A stretch of DNA of 64,000 nucleotides from Cellulomonas cellasea (GCF_030372105.1 NZ_JAUDBQ010000003.1:1-64000); one strand, 5' to 3'; positions 7,055-16,016 are shown, counted from the stretch's first letter. Translations and numbers: made by a program. Notes: a model not told the origin generated them from the letters alone.

Positions 7055-8616
7055 CGGGCTCCCTCGGGGCGGTCGTCACGCCGGATGCGCCGCGCACCGG
7101 CCATCCCGGTGACGACGACGCAGACGGCCAGGGCGTCAGCGATCCACGCGGGCCAGCCGCCGAGCCGGGCGGCCGGCGTGAGGGAGTCGCGCAGAGGGAG
7201 CGTAGCGACGAGCTGCTCCGCCGTGAAGAGCCCCGTCTCCTGGGTGACGGCGCCATTGGGCGCGATGATCGCGCTGACGCCCACGGTGGAGATCTGCACT
7301 GTGGCGCGCCCGAGCTCCACCGCGCGGAGCCGGGACATGGCGAGCTGCTGGGTCGACTCGGCCGTGTGGCCGAACGTCGCGTTGTTGGTCTGGACGATGA
7401 GCACCTCGGCGCCGGCGCGCACCGCGTCCCGGGCGAGGCTGTCGTAGGCGACCTCGAAGCAGATCACATCACCCACGATGACCGTCCGGCCCAGGCGCGG
7501 CACTTCGACGGGCACGACGCCCACCTTGTCGCCGGCGATCATGTCGGTGCTGACCAGGTCGACCGCCGAGGAGAACTGGCGGAAGAAGTCACGCATCGGG
7601 ATGTACTCGGCGAAGGGCGCCGGGTGCTGCTTGGAGTACTCCGCGACGACGCCGATCCCCGGCTGCCAGAGCACCGCCGTGTTGTAACGGCCGCCGGTGG
7701 GCGGGTACTCGACGGTGCCGACCAGCACGGGCGCGTCCACGGCGCGCGCTGCCTCGTCGATGAGGCTGGCGGCCTCGGCGTCGACTTGCGGGTCGATGTC
7801 GCTGCCGTTCTCCGGCCAGACCACCAGGTCGAGCTGGCCGCGCTCGACCCGCTCCAGCAGCGCATGGGTGCCGTCGAGGTGGTTGTCGAGCACCTCGCGG
7901 CGTTGGGAGAACGCGTCCAGCCCGGATCTGGGGACATTGCCCTGCACGGCGCCGACTTGGAGGTCGCCGGACTGCGCGCGGCTGTCGAGCGGAATGAGCG
8001 CGCCCACCGCGACGAGCACGACGGCGACGGCCCCACGCAGCCCGGCGAGACCGACCGCGCCCGTGCGGATCGCGGTCCACGTCTGGGCGAGCAGCACGCC
8101 GACGGCGACGACCATGGCGGACACCAGGGGCGCCCCGGCGATCCACGCGAAGGCGACCATGGGCGACGACGCCTGCGAGAACGCCAGCCGCCCCCACGGG
8201 AACCCCCCGAACGGCCACGCGGAGCGCAGCTCCTCGATCGCGACCCACAGGACGATGAACACCACGAGCTGGAGGCCGGCGCTGCGCCAGACGGCGTTGC
8301 CGCGGCGGGCCCACGCCCATGCGGCGCCGAACAACGCGATGTAGAGCGCCTCGAACACGGTGAGCGCGAGCCACGGCACGCGTCCGACGGCGAAATCGGC
8401 CCAGGTGATGTGCGGCGCGAAGAACGTCACACCCCACACGAGGCCGACGAGGGCGTTCCACCAGGCGCTGTCCCGGCGCATCGCGAGGAAGAGGACTGCC
8501 ACGCCCAGGTAGGCCGTCCCCCACCATCCGACGTCGGGGAACGCCGCCCAGGTGAGGACGCCGCCGACGACTGCGAGGAGGAGCGTCGACCAGCGTGAGG
8601 GCTCGCGAAGGGGCAC
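7051..8616 (-). CDS. lnt: Apolipoprotein N-acyltransferase
   Basis: A 521-residue integral membrane enzyme that adds the third acyl chain to the N-terminal Cys of lipoproteins. Seen: about seven hydrophobic helices in the first 210 residues, then a periplasmic-side nitrilase domain with the catalytic triad Glu269 (WPEN), Lys329 (EYSKQHP) and Cys386 (VICFEV), close to the E. coli Lnt positions. The open frame continues upstream to GTG 8769, but those 51 extra residues look like non-conserved leader. GTG 8616 gives a normal-length protein starting just before the first helix, though its Shine-Dalgarno is weak. Its stop overlaps the ppm1 start by 4 nt. Confidence 0.9.
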   Translation of the reverse strand: MPLREPSRWSTLLLAVVGGVLTWAAFPDVGWWGTAYLGVAVLFLAMRRDSAWWNALVGLVWGVTFFAPHITWADFAVGRVPWLALTVFEALYIALFGAAWAWARRGNAVWRSAGLQLVVFIVLWVAIEELRSAWPFGGFPWGRLAFSQASSPMVAFAWIAGAPLVSAMVVAVGVLLAQTWTAIRTGAVGLAGLRGAVAVVLVAVGALIPLDSRAQSGDLQVGAVQGNVPRSGLDAFSQRREVLDNHLDGTHALLERVERGQLDLVVWPENGSDIDPQVDAEAASLIDEAARAVDAPVLVGTVEYPPTGGRYNTAVLWQPGIGVVAEYSKQHPAPFAEYIPMRDFFRQFSSAVDLVSTDMIAGDKVGVVPVEVPRLGRTVIVGDVICFEVAYDSLARDAVRAGAEVLIVQTNNATFGHTAESTQQLAMSRLRAVELGRATVQISTVGVSAIIAPNGAVTQETGLFTAEQLVATLPLRDSLTPAARLGGWPAWIADALAVCVVVTGMAGARRIRRDDRPEGAR

Positions 8617-8681
8617 CGGAGCAGGGTACGTCAGCGCCGGAGCCCAGGTCCGGGCCGACCGGCCCGCGTGTCCTTCGTGCC

Positions 8682-8706
8682 GGATGGCGCCGAGACGACG
8701 CCATCC
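8682..8706 (-). other. Hairpin in the lnt 5' leader
   Basis: Perfect 8-bp arms GGATGGCG (8682-8689) and CGCCATCC (8699-8706) with a 9-base loop. On the plus strand it is followed by GTTTTCT and looks like an intrinsic terminator. On the minus strand it sits within the predicted lnt leader, about 65 bases before the start codon. Either reading is possible. Confidence 0.45.
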
Positions 8707-8808
8707 GTTTTCTACTGAACACGCGGGCCCAGCCGGGTCCTGGTCCGCGGGCGGAGGGCTGGGAAACACCCGGCCGACCGGTCATCCGCAGATGCGGAAC
8801 ACCTGGAG

Positions 8809-8836
8809 AACCTACCGTCTGGAGAGGTCGTGTCAA
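8809..8836 (-). promoter_or_regulatory. Vegetative promoter of lnt-ppm1
   Basis: On the minus strand a perfect -35 TTGACA (8831-8836) is followed after 16 bases by a -10 TAGGTT (8809-8814). The predicted start is near 8802. It is the best sigma-70-type match in the window. Confidence 0.7.
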
Positions 8837-8981
8837 GCAAGGATCGGCACTGCTCAGGCGCATACGCGCTGGTCAGTCTGTCCCGATTTGCGCCTTGTCG
8901 GATGTGATGGCCCGGCGTGTCGCTCGGAGTGTCGTGGCCCGCTCCGAGCGTTGCGCCGACCGGGTGATTTCGGCCACGCCG

Positions 8982-10625
8982 TCAGCCCAGCTCGTCGTGC
9001 AGCACGACACCGGATCGGATGGTCCGCACGCAGTGCGGGGCCACAGCCCCCGGCTCCAGGTCGGGCAGCAGCGGCGTGCCCGCGCGCGCGTCGGTGCTCC
9101 AGGTGGCGACGCGCCCGCCGGCGCCCTGCACGGCGAGGTGCTCCGCCCGCCAGATCGCCAGATGCGCGGGCGCGCCCACCCGGATCTCGCCAGCGCCCGT
9201 GTGGTCCAGCCCTGCCGCGCGCCACCCGCCCCGGGTGTGCGCCCGGAACGCGGCGCGCGCGGAGATCCGCTGGTCGGCGGCGTGGTGGCTGATCGCGGCG
9301 CGCACCCCGCCCCACGGGTCGAAGGGCGTCACCGGCGCGTCCGAGCCGAACGCCAGGGGGATCCCGGCCGCGGCGAGGTCGGCGAGCGGGTTGAGCGCGG
9401 CCGCCCGTCCCGCGCCGAGTCGGGCCGCGTACATCCCGTCGGGGCCGCCCCAGGCCGCGTCGAACGCCGGCTGCACGCTCAGGCGCACCCCGAGCAGCAC
9501 GAGCGTGGCCAGCGCGTGCGCGTCGATCATCTCGGCGTGCTCGACGCGGTGGCCGGCGCCGCGGATCGCGTCGACCCCCTCCACGTCCACGGCTGCCCGC
9601 AGCCCGATCAGCAGCTCGTCCATGGCGCGGTCGCCGATGACGTGGAAGCCCGCCTGGAGTCCCGCGCGCGTCACGGAGCCGAGGTGGTTGCAGATCTGCT
9701 CGGCGCCCAGGTACAGCACCCCGCTGGGGTGCTCGGCGCCCGCGGGCGCGTCGCTGTACGGCGTGCGCAGCGCCGCCGTGCGCGAGCCGAGCGAGCCGTC
9801 CACGGACAGGTCGCCGCCGATGCCCGTCAGGCCGGGGATGGCCGCCATCAGCTCGCGCGCGTCATCACTCGTGACACAGAGCTCGCCGCGGTAGCCGACC
9901 ACCAGCGGCAGGCCGCTGGCAGGGTCGGCGGTGCTCGCGATCAGGTGGGCCAGGCCCTCGCGGGTGTCGATGAACGGCGCGCTCTGCTCATGCAGCGACA
10001 CGATTCCGGCCGCCGCGGCGGCGCGCATGGCCCGCAGCGTCAGCTCGTCGCGGCGCACCGCGCCGACGTCGCGGGCGATCTCCCTCGCGCGGTGGTGCGC
10101 GTCCCGCTCGACGCGGCCGTCCTCGGACCAGCCGGGCAGCCCGCGCAGGCCTGCCGCGTCGGCGAACGACGACGAGACGACCGCCGAGTGCGCGTCGACA
10201 CGCGCGAGGTACACCGGGCGCCCGCCGGCGGCCTGGTCGAGCTCGTCGACACGCGGCGCGCGCCCCTCGGGCCAGGCCTGCTCGTCCCACCCATAGCCCA
10301 GCAGCGGCTCGGAGCCCGAACGGGTCCGTGAGGCCTCATGGACGGCGGCGAGGGCGTCGGCCAGCGACAGCACCCCCGCCTCGGGCGTCAGCGCGACGCC
10401 GTCGAGCGCGAAGCCGGTCTCGAGGAGGTGCGCATGGGCGTCCACGAAGCCCGGGGCGACCAGCGCGCCGTCGAGGTCCACGACCTCGTCCGCGCGATCT
10501 GCCATGCCGTCAGCGGTGTCGTCCGCGCCGATCCAGGCGATCACGCCGTCCTCGACGACCAGCGCCTCGGCGAAGGGGTCTGCGGGAGAGTGCACCACGC
10601 CGTGGCGATACAGGGTTGAGCTCAC
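8982..10625 (-). CDS. Amidohydrolase family protein (YtcJ-like)
   Basis: A 547-residue metal-dependent hydrolase of the amidohydrolase_3 (YtcJ) family. Seen: the metal-binding GFVDAHAHLLETG (about residues 58-70), a middle segment GFHVIGDRAMDELL and VEHAEMID supplying further histidines, and the C-terminal aspartate motif AFGSDAPVTPFDPW. These are the expected positions for a one- or two-metal centre. Substrates in this family vary and are usually unknown (N-substituted amides or cyclic imides). It lies just downstream of helY with a 20-base gap containing its own -10-like element, so it may be transcribed separately. Confidence 0.88.
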   Translation of the reverse strand: MSSTLYRHGVVHSPADPFAEALVVEDGVIAWIGADDTADGMADRADEVVDLDGALVAPGFVDAHAHLLETGFALDGVALTPEAGVLSLADALAAVHEASRTRSGSEPLLGYGWDEQAWPEGRAPRVDELDQAAGGRPVYLARVDAHSAVVSSSFADAAGLRGLPGWSEDGRVERDAHHRAREIARDVGAVRRDELTLRAMRAAAAAGIVSLHEQSAPFIDTREGLAHLIASTADPASGLPLVVGYRGELCVTSDDARELMAAIPGLTGIGGDLSVDGSLGSRTAALRTPYSDAPAGAEHPSGVLYLGAEQICNHLGSVTRAGLQAGFHVIGDRAMDELLIGLRAAVDVEGVDAIRGAGHRVEHAEMIDAHALATLVLLGVRLSVQPAFDAAWGGPDGMYAARLGAGRAAALNPLADLAAAGIPLAFGSDAPVTPFDPWGGVRAAISHHAADQRISARAAFRAHTRGGWRAAGLDHTGAGEIRVGAPAHLAIWRAEHLAVQGAGGRVATWSTDARAGTPLLPDLEPGAVAPHCVRTIRSGVVLHDELG

Positions 10626-10633
10626 GAGGGCTC

Positions 10634-10639
10634 ACGATA
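10634..10639 (-). promoter_or_regulatory. Candidate -10 element for the amidohydrolase gene
   Basis: TATCGT on the minus strand ends 8 nt before GTG 10625. The spacing is slightly longer than in the other leaderless genes here, so this is less certain. Confidence 0.4.
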
Positions 10640-10645
10640 TCGCCG

Positions 10646-13489
10646 TCACAGCGAGGAGTACGCGACCACCCCACGGCGAAGCGCCTGCACAGCGCGGTTC
10701 GCGGTCTGCCGCAGGCGCGCGTCGGGGGCAGCCTGCGCGATCTGGTCGAGAAGGTCGATGACCTGCTTGCACCACCTCACGAAGTCCCCCGCGGCGAGCT
10801 CGCTGCCGCGCAGCACGGAGTCGAGCGACCGGCCCGAGGCCCAGCGGTGCACGGACTGCACCAGCCCCAGGTCGATCGGCCCGGTCGCCTCCAGCCGGTG
10901 TCCTGCCTCCAGGTCGTCCAGCTCGGACCAGATGCGCACGGTCTCGTCGAGCGCCTGGCCCAACGGGCCGTGAGGGCCGCCGGGGATGGGCGGGGCGCCC
11001 TCGCGGTCGTCCCGGCGCGCGGAGTACACGACGGTGGAGACGGCCGCCGCGAGCCCGGCCGGGTCGAGGCCCTGCCATGCCCCTCGGCGCAGGCACTCGG
11101 CGACGAGCAGGTCGTTCTCGGCGTAGATCCGCCGCAGCCAGCGCCCGTCCTCGGTGACGACGGTGCGCGCGCTGCCGTCGTCCTCCGTGACGGTGCGCAG
11201 GTAGCCGAGCCGCAGCAGCACCTCGCAGATGCGGTCGAAGACCTTGGCGATCGACCCCGTGCGCCCCGCGATCCGCGCCACCAGCGCGTCGTGCTCGCGC
11301 TTCAGGCGCGACCAGCGCTCCGCCCAGCGGGCGTGATCCTCGCGTTCGGGGCACCGGTGGCACGGGTGCGCCCGGAGCTGGCGCCGCAGGTCGAGCAGGA
11401 CGGCGTCCTCTGACCCCTGGGCCCGGCCACGACGGCCCGCCCGCCGCCCGGCGGCCTTCGGCTCACGGTGCTGGCCGTCCACGTCGAGGTCGGCCAACGT
11501 CCGCCGCAGCGTCGCCGCGAGCTCGCGCCGCCCTGCGGCGGTGCGGGCGTTGAAGGACTTCGGCACCCGGAGGAACCCGAGCTTGCGCACGCCGTCGCCC
11601 ACGTCGTCCACGGCGAGCCGGCGCACGTGGTGGTCGGTGGTCAGGACTGTGGGGCGCGGGCCCTCGAACCCGGCCACGGTCCCCGGGTCGAGCACCACGG
11701 CGTGGCCCGAGCGCCGCCCCGCCCGGATCTCGATGACGTCCCCGACGCGCAGGCCCTCGAGGGAGCGGCCCACGTCCCTGCGGCGCTCGGCGGCGGCCTC
11801 CTTGGACAGCGCGCGCTCCCGGTCGGAGATCGCCCGTCGCAGCGCCGCGTACTCGCGGAAGTCCCCGAGGTGGCACTGCATCGCCTCGGCGTAGCCCTCA
11901 AGCGCCTCGGAGTGGCTCTGCGCCTCCCGTGCCAGGCCCACCACGCCCCGGTCGGCCTGGAACTGCGCGAAGGACTGCTCCAGGACCTCCCGCGCGCGCG
12001 GGCGGCCCACCTGGGAGGTCAGGTTGACCGCCATGTTGTACGTGGGCCGGAAGCTCGAGCGCAGCGGGTACAGGCGCTTGGACGCGAGCCCGGCCAACGC
12101 CACCAGGTCCAGCCCCGGATGGTCGACCACCACGGCGTGGCCCTCGACGTCGATGCCGCGCCGGCCCGCGCGCCCGGTGAGCTGGGTGTACTCCCCCGGC
12201 GTGATCTCCACGTGCCGGGAGCCGTCCCACTTCACGAGCTTCTCGAGCACCACCGAGCGGGCCGGCATGTTGATGCCCAGGGCCAGCGTCTCGGTGGCGA
12301 AGACCACGCGGATCAGGCCACGCGCGAACAGGTCCTCGACGGTCTCCTTGAACAGCGGGAGCATCCCGGCGTGGTGCGCCGCCACCCCCCGGGACAGGGC
12401 GTCCACGAAGCCCCAGTACCCGAGCACGTCGAGGTCCTCCGGGGGGATGGACGCGCACCGCTGCTCGACGACGCGGCGGATCTCCGCCTCCTGCTCCTGG
12501 TCCGTGAGCCGCAGCCCGGCGGCGACGCACTGCGCGACAGCCCCCTCGCAGCCCGCCCGGGAGAAGATGAAGGCGATGGCGGGCAGCAGGCCCGCCTCCT
12601 CCAGCAGGTCCACCACCATGAACCGCGGCGTCGGGCGGCCCCGGCCCTGCCCGGAGCCCTGCCCCCGGCCGCGATACCCACGGTCGCCGGGGCCCCGACG
12701 GCCCTGGTGCAGCGGGAGGTCGCGGTCGCGGCGCGCGACCCTGGCCAGCTCGGGGTTGATCGGCGGGTTCACGCCGGGGTCGGTGGGGTCCACGTGCCCC
12801 GCGTACAGGTCGTGCAGCGCGCCGCGCACCAGCACATGCTGGCCCAGCGGCACCGGGCGGTGCTCACTGACCACGACGGCGGTGTCGCCGCGCACTGCGG
12901 TGAGCCAGTCCCCGAACTCCTCGGCGTTGGACACGGTGGCGGACAGCGACACGAGCTGCACGTCGTCGGACAGGTGCAGGATGACCTCCTCCCACACCGG
13001 CCCGCGGAAGCGGTCGGCCAGGTAGTGGACCTCGTCCATCACCACGTAGCCGAGCCCGGCCAGCGCGCCCGATCCGGCGTAGAGCATGTTGCGCAGCACC
13101 TCGGTGGTCATCACCACCACCGGCGCGTCGCCGTTGACGGACGTGTCGCCCGTCAACAGGCCCACGTTGTCGGCGCCGTGCCGTGCCACCAGGTCGTTGA
13201 ACTTCTGGTTGGACAGCGCCTTGATGGGGGTGGTGTAGAACGCCTTGCGCCCCTGGGCGAGCGCCAGGTGCACGGCGAACTCCCCCACCACCGTCTTGCC
13301 GGCCCCCGTGGGCGCCGCGACCAGGACCCCGCTGCCCCGCTCGACGGCCTCGCAGGCCTCGACCTGGAAGTCGTCCAGCGGGAAGTCGAGGACCTCCCGG
13401 AATCGGGTCAGGTCGCTCTCTGCGGCTGCCGCGCGCTGACGTGCCGCCGCATACCGCTCTGCCGGGGACTGCTCAAGACGACCTGCCAC
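10646..13489 (-). CDS. helY: ATP-dependent RNA helicase, Ski2/HelY family
   Basis: A 947-residue DEAD/DEAH-type superfamily 2 helicase, expected to unwind RNA. Seen: Walker A AAPTGAGKT (58-66), motif Ia TTPIKALSNQKFNDL, motif II DEVH (152-155), motif III SLSATVSNAEEFGDW, motif V VVFATETLALGINMPAR and motif VI YTQLTGRAGRRGID, followed by the DSHCT-type C-terminal region. An Arg/Gly-rich insert (about 255-290, GRRGPGDRGYRGRGQGSG) interrupts the link between the RecA lobes and may bind RNA. The gene occupies its usual actinobacterial place after the tat genes. The GTG start has a leaderless -10 element in the 21-base gap behind the kinase gene. Confidence 0.93.
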   Translation of the reverse strand: MAGRLEQSPAERYAAARQRAAAAESDLTRFREVLDFPLDDFQVEACEAVERGSGVLVAAPTGAGKTVVGEFAVHLALAQGRKAFYTTPIKALSNQKFNDLVARHGADNVGLLTGDTSVNGDAPVVVMTTEVLRNMLYAGSGALAGLGYVVMDEVHYLADRFRGPVWEEVILHLSDDVQLVSLSATVSNAEEFGDWLTAVRGDTAVVVSEHRPVPLGQHVLVRGALHDLYAGHVDPTDPGVNPPINPELARVARRDRDLPLHQGRRGPGDRGYRGRGQGSGQGRGRPTPRFMVVDLLEEAGLLPAIAFIFSRAGCEGAVAQCVAAGLRLTDQEQEAEIRRVVEQRCASIPPEDLDVLGYWGFVDALSRGVAAHHAGMLPLFKETVEDLFARGLIRVVFATETLALGINMPARSVVLEKLVKWDGSRHVEITPGEYTQLTGRAGRRGIDVEGHAVVVDHPGLDLVALAGLASKRLYPLRSSFRPTYNMAVNLTSQVGRPRAREVLEQSFAQFQADRGVVGLAREAQSHSEALEGYAEAMQCHLGDFREYAALRRAISDRERALSKEAAAERRRDVGRSLEGLRVGDVIEIRAGRRSGHAVVLDPGTVAGFEGPRPTVLTTDHHVRRLAVDDVGDGVRKLGFLRVPKSFNARTAAGRRELAATLRRTLADLDVDGQHREPKAAGRRAGRRGRAQGSEDAVLLDLRRQLRAHPCHRCPEREDHARWAERWSRLKREHDALVARIAGRTGSIAKVFDRICEVLLRLGYLRTVTEDDGSARTVVTEDGRWLRRIYAENDLLVAECLRRGAWQGLDPAGLAAAVSTVVYSARRDDREGAPPIPGGPHGPLGQALDETVRIWSELDDLEAGHRLEATGPIDLGLVQSVHRWASGRSLDSVLRGSELAAGDFVRWCKQVIDLLDQIAQAAPDARLRQTANRAVQALRRGVVAYSSL

Positions 13490-13495
13490 CTGTCA

Positions 13496-13501
13496 ACCCT
13501 A
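13496..13501 (-). promoter_or_regulatory. Leaderless -10 element of helY
   Basis: TAGGGT on the minus strand ends 6 nt before the GTG start at 13489, with no Shine-Dalgarno between. It lies in the short gap after the kinase gene, so helY can be transcribed apart from tatAC. Confidence 0.6.
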
Positions 13502-13510
13502 GGCGACCGG

Positions 13511-14425
13511 TCAGGCGAGCACCTGCACCGCGCCGGGGTGCACCTGGGCCAGCAGCGGCGCGGGCCCCAGTCGCTCGCCGTCCGCGAACGCGTCGGGCGG
13601 AAAAGCGCCCAGTCGCTCCACGGGCTCGATGAGCGCCGTGCGTGAGCGGAACACCTGGACGGCGGGGTGGCGCACATGCCGCCCGGCGTACATCCCCGGG
13701 AAGATCCGCACGACGCCGGCGCGGGTGAACGGCCCGGCGACCACGACGTCCAGCAGCCCGTCGTCGACGCGGGCGTCCGGGGCGACCTTCACACCGCCGC
13801 CGAACCACGGGGCGTTCGCCACCGCGACCACGCAACCCGCCGACTCCCACACGACGTCGTCGAGGGTCACCCGGTAGCCGTAAGGCGCGAAGTGGCGCAG
13901 CTCGCCGATCAGCGCGCGGACGTACCGGCCACTCCCCCGGGGCCAGCGCATCGTGTTGGCCCGCGCGTTCACCGCCGCGTCGACCCCGCAGGACAACGTC
14001 CCCAAGTACCAGGTGCGCGCGGTGTGCAACGGGGGCCCGGCGCTGACCGCGTCGATCGCCCGCGGCCCCTGAGCGAGGCCGTGCTCGATGGCGCGCACCG
14101 AGGCGTCCACATCGCCGCGTGGCAGCTCGAGTGCGCGTGCCAGGTCATTGCCCGTGCCGACGGCCACGATGCCGAGCGGCAGGTCCGTCTCAGCGACCAC
14201 GTTCGCGCCGAGGTTGACCATCCCGTCCCCGCCGACCATCACCAGGGCGTCGAGGCCGCGCACCGCCGCATGCCGCGCGCGTGCGCTCGCGCCCTCGAGG
14301 TCCCTGGCGGACAGGTCCTCGACATGGTGCCCCCGACGACGCAGCGCGTCGACGGTTGCGGTTCCCGCGCCACGGCCCCTGCCCTGCCCTGCGGTGGGGT
14401 TGACCACGACGCCGATGTGCGTCAC
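13511..14425 (-). CDS. Diacylglycerol kinase-like lipid kinase
   Basis: A 304-residue member of the DagK catalytic-domain (DgkB/YegS) family, which phosphorylates diacylglycerol or related lipids with ATP at the membrane. Seen: the N-terminal VVVNPTAGQGRG (6-17), the nucleotide-binding GGDGM (65-69), GTGNDLAR (90-97), and the C-terminal WFGGGVKVAPDARVDDGLLDVV typical of the family's beta-sandwich domain. The GTG start overlaps the tatC stop as GTGA, so translation is coupled. The reading frame continues far upstream inside tatC, but homology begins at this GTG. The exact lipid substrate is not certain. Confidence 0.88.
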   Translation of the reverse strand: MTHIGVVVNPTAGQGRGRGAGTATVDALRRRGHHVEDLSARDLEGASARARHAAVRGLDALVMVGGDGMVNLGANVVAETDLPLGIVAVGTGNDLARALELPRGDVDASVRAIEHGLAQGPRAIDAVSAGPPLHTARTWYLGTLSCGVDAAVNARANTMRWPRGSGRYVRALIGELRHFAPYGYRVTLDDVVWESAGCVVAVANAPWFGGGVKVAPDARVDDGLLDVVVAGPFTRAGVVRIFPGMYAGRHVRHPAVQVFRSRTALIEPVERLGAFPPDAFADGERLGPAPLLAQVHPGAVQVLA

Positions 14426-15285
14426 GCGCGCCCTGGCTCGTCGGCGCTCGCGGTCGCGGCCCCCGCCGCGTCGTCGTCCTCGTCCGCCATGGTGCCGTCG
14501 AGGCGGGGCAGGCCCGCGGCGACCCGCGCCTTGTTCACGCGGCGGTCGTTCAGCAGGCAGATGCCCAGGGCGATGAAGTACAGGGCGCAGATCGGCAGCG
14601 CCATGACCACCATCGTGATCGCGTCGGGGGTGGGGGTCATGACCGCCGCGAAGACGAAGGCCAGCAGCACCGCCCACCGCCAGCCCTTGGCCCAGGTGGA
14701 CGCCCGCACCAGGCCGGCCAGGTTGACCGCGACCATGATCACCGGCAGCACGAACGCGACGCCGAAGGCGAGCACGAAGCGCATCACGAAGCTCAGGTAC
14801 GTCTGCGCGTCGACGAGGTTGGTGGCCTCCTGCGGGATGAAGTCCGTCAGGACGCGCACCGCCGTGGGCATCGTCGTCCAGGCCAGGTACGAGCCGGCGA
14901 GGAACAGCGGCGCCGCCGCCCCCACGAAGCCGATGGCGTACCCGCGCTCGCGGCGGGTCAACCCGGGCGTCACGAAGGCCCAGAGCTGGAACAGCCACCA
15001 CGGGCTGGTGAGGATCGCGCCCAGGAACAGCGAGATCTTGATCCGCATGTCGAACGCCGTCGCCAAGCCGCCGAAGTTCACCGAGGCGGTCGCGCCGCGC
15101 TCGGCCGCGGCGTTCAGCAGCGGCTCCTGGAGCGCGTGGAACACCGGGTCGAACACCAGCCACCCGGCCACTGCGCCGACGACGAGGCCGCAGGCGGCCA
15201 GGAACAACCGCTTGCGGAGCTCACGCAGGTGCTCGCGCAGGGGCATCCGGCCGCCGGCGGCTGGCCGGCGGGCCTTGTCGCTCAT
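14422..15285 (-). CDS. tatC: Twin-arginine translocase subunit TatC
   Basis: A 287-residue polytopic membrane protein, the receptor for twin-arginine signal peptides. Seen: the N-terminal MPLREHLRELRKRLFLAACG (about 14-33), which contains the family's E-H-L-x-E-L-R-x-R motif, six hydrophobic helices, the conserved SPWWLFQLWAFVTPGL loop and a C-terminal acidic Ala-rich tail (from about 262). It follows tatA by 5 nt and overlaps the kinase gene. No tatB is seen nearby; in actinobacteria it usually lies elsewhere. Confidence 0.96.
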   Translation of the reverse strand: MSDKARRPAAGGRMPLREHLRELRKRLFLAACGLVVGAVAGWLVFDPVFHALQEPLLNAAAERGATASVNFGGLATAFDMRIKISLFLGAILTSPWWLFQLWAFVTPGLTRRERGYAIGFVGAAAPLFLAGSYLAWTTMPTAVRVLTDFIPQEATNLVDAQTYLSFVMRFVLAFGVAFVLPVIMVAVNLAGLVRASTWAKGWRWAVLLAFVFAAVMTPTPDAITMVVMALPICALYFIALGICLLNDRRVNKARVAAGLPRLDGTMADEDDDAAGAATASADEPGRA

Positions 15286-15290
15286 GGGGG

Positions 15291-15590
15291 TCAGCTCGAG
15301 GGCTGGTCGCCCCCGGCCGCAGGCGCCTGCGCCGGCCGCTCAGGATGCGGGGCGGGGGCGGGCGGGTCGGCCACGGCCTGCGGGGCGGCGGCGGGCGGCA
15401 CGACCACTGTGGCGGGCTCGGCCGCCGACGGGCGGGTGTCGTTGTCCTCGGTGAGGTCCTTGACCTCGTTCTTGAAGATCTTCAACGACTGGCCCACGCT
15501 CTTGGCGAGGTCAGGCAGCCGCTTGGCCCCGAAGAGGAGCAGCACGATGATCACCAGGACCAGGATGTGCATGGGCTTGAGCGCGTTCAT
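15291..15590 (-). CDS. tatA: Sec-independent translocase subunit TatA
   Basis: A 99-residue TatA: a single N-terminal helix (about 8-21), the hinge FGAKRLPDLAKSVGQSLKIFKNEVK forming the amphipathic helix, then a long Pro/Ala-rich tail. It forms the oligomeric export pore with TatC. The ATG at 15590 follows GAGGGAG at good spacing. A -10 element TAGTAT lies about 30 bases upstream. The charge and position of the FG-LP hinge mark it as TatA rather than TatB. Confidence 0.94.
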   Translation of the reverse strand: MNALKPMHILVLVIIVLLLFGAKRLPDLAKSVGQSLKIFKNEVKDLTEDNDTRPSAAEPATVVVPPAAAPQAVADPPAPAPHPERPAQAPAAGGDQPSS

Positions 15591-15621
15591 CGGATGTCTC
15601 CCTCGAACCTATGGTGCCCCG

Positions 15622-15627
15622 ATACTA
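15622..15627 (-). promoter_or_regulatory. -10 element for tatA-tatC
   Basis: TAGTAT on the minus strand, predicted start near 15615, about 25 bases before the tatA ATG, which also has a Shine-Dalgarno. The -35 is not clear. A second TAGGTT-type hexamer lies slightly closer to the gene. Confidence 0.45.
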
Positions 15628-15677
15628 ACGGGCCGACACGGGTGGTTGATGCGCCCATTGGTCCTGCCCGCGGCGGC

Positions 15678-16004
15678 TCAGCGGCTGTACGCGCGCCAGC
15701 GTGCGTACGTCGCCTCGCGCCGCTCCGCGCGGGCCGCTGAGCGCTCCTCACGCTCGGCGCGCAACCGGTCGACGGCGGCCCGGTGCTCGCCCGGATCGTC
15801 GAGGAGCTGCGGCCGGACGGCGGAGAGCTCCGCGGCGGCGTCGGACAACTCCTCGACCCGCTCGGCGAGCACGCTCAGCGCCTCCGCGGCACGCCCCAGC
15901 TCGCGTAGGAGCGCCAGCCCCTTGCGCCACAGGTCGCGCCCGAGCAGGAACGCGCCGACGAGCGCGCCCAGGATGAGGGCCGTCCAGACCAGGAACCACA
16001 GCAC
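15678..16004 (-). CDS. Small membrane-anchored coiled-coil protein, unknown
   Basis: A 108-residue protein that I cannot name. Seen: one N-terminal transmembrane helix (about 2-22, LWFLVWTALILGALVGAFLL), then a helical, heptad-like region rich in Leu, Ala and Glu (about 30-100) with a basic-acidic RAEREERSAARAERREA segment. This suggests a membrane-anchored coiled coil facing the cytoplasm. It sits between pafC and tatA, a spot where actinobacteria often carry such a small protein. The GTG start has a leaderless -10 element 6 nt upstream. Confidence 0.7.
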   Translation of the reverse strand: MLWFLVWTALILGALVGAFLLGRDLWRKGLALLRELGRAAEALSVLAERVEELSDAAAELSAVRPQLLDDPGEHRAAVDRLRAEREERSAARAERREATYARWRAYSR

Positions 16005-16010
16005 GCGCCC

Positions 16011-16016
16011 ACCCTA
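16011..16016 (-). promoter_or_regulatory. Leaderless -10 element of the 108-residue membrane gene
   Basis: TAGGGT on the minus strand ends 6 nt before GTG 16004, the same arrangement as at helY. Confidence 0.6.

Larger units (their letters stand above)
8617..8981. other. Intergenic region upstream of lnt
   Basis: These 365 bases separate lnt from the amidohydrolase gene, both on the minus strand. They hold the lnt promoter (8809-8836), a leader of up to about 190 nt and one perfect hairpin (8682-8706). I see nothing else convincing between 8840 and 8981. Confidence 0.6.

Noticed and set aside
6649-8598. A plus-strand open frame of 649 codons.
   Set aside because: Antisense to lnt and ppm1, low-complexity Arg/Gly/His-rich, no domain.
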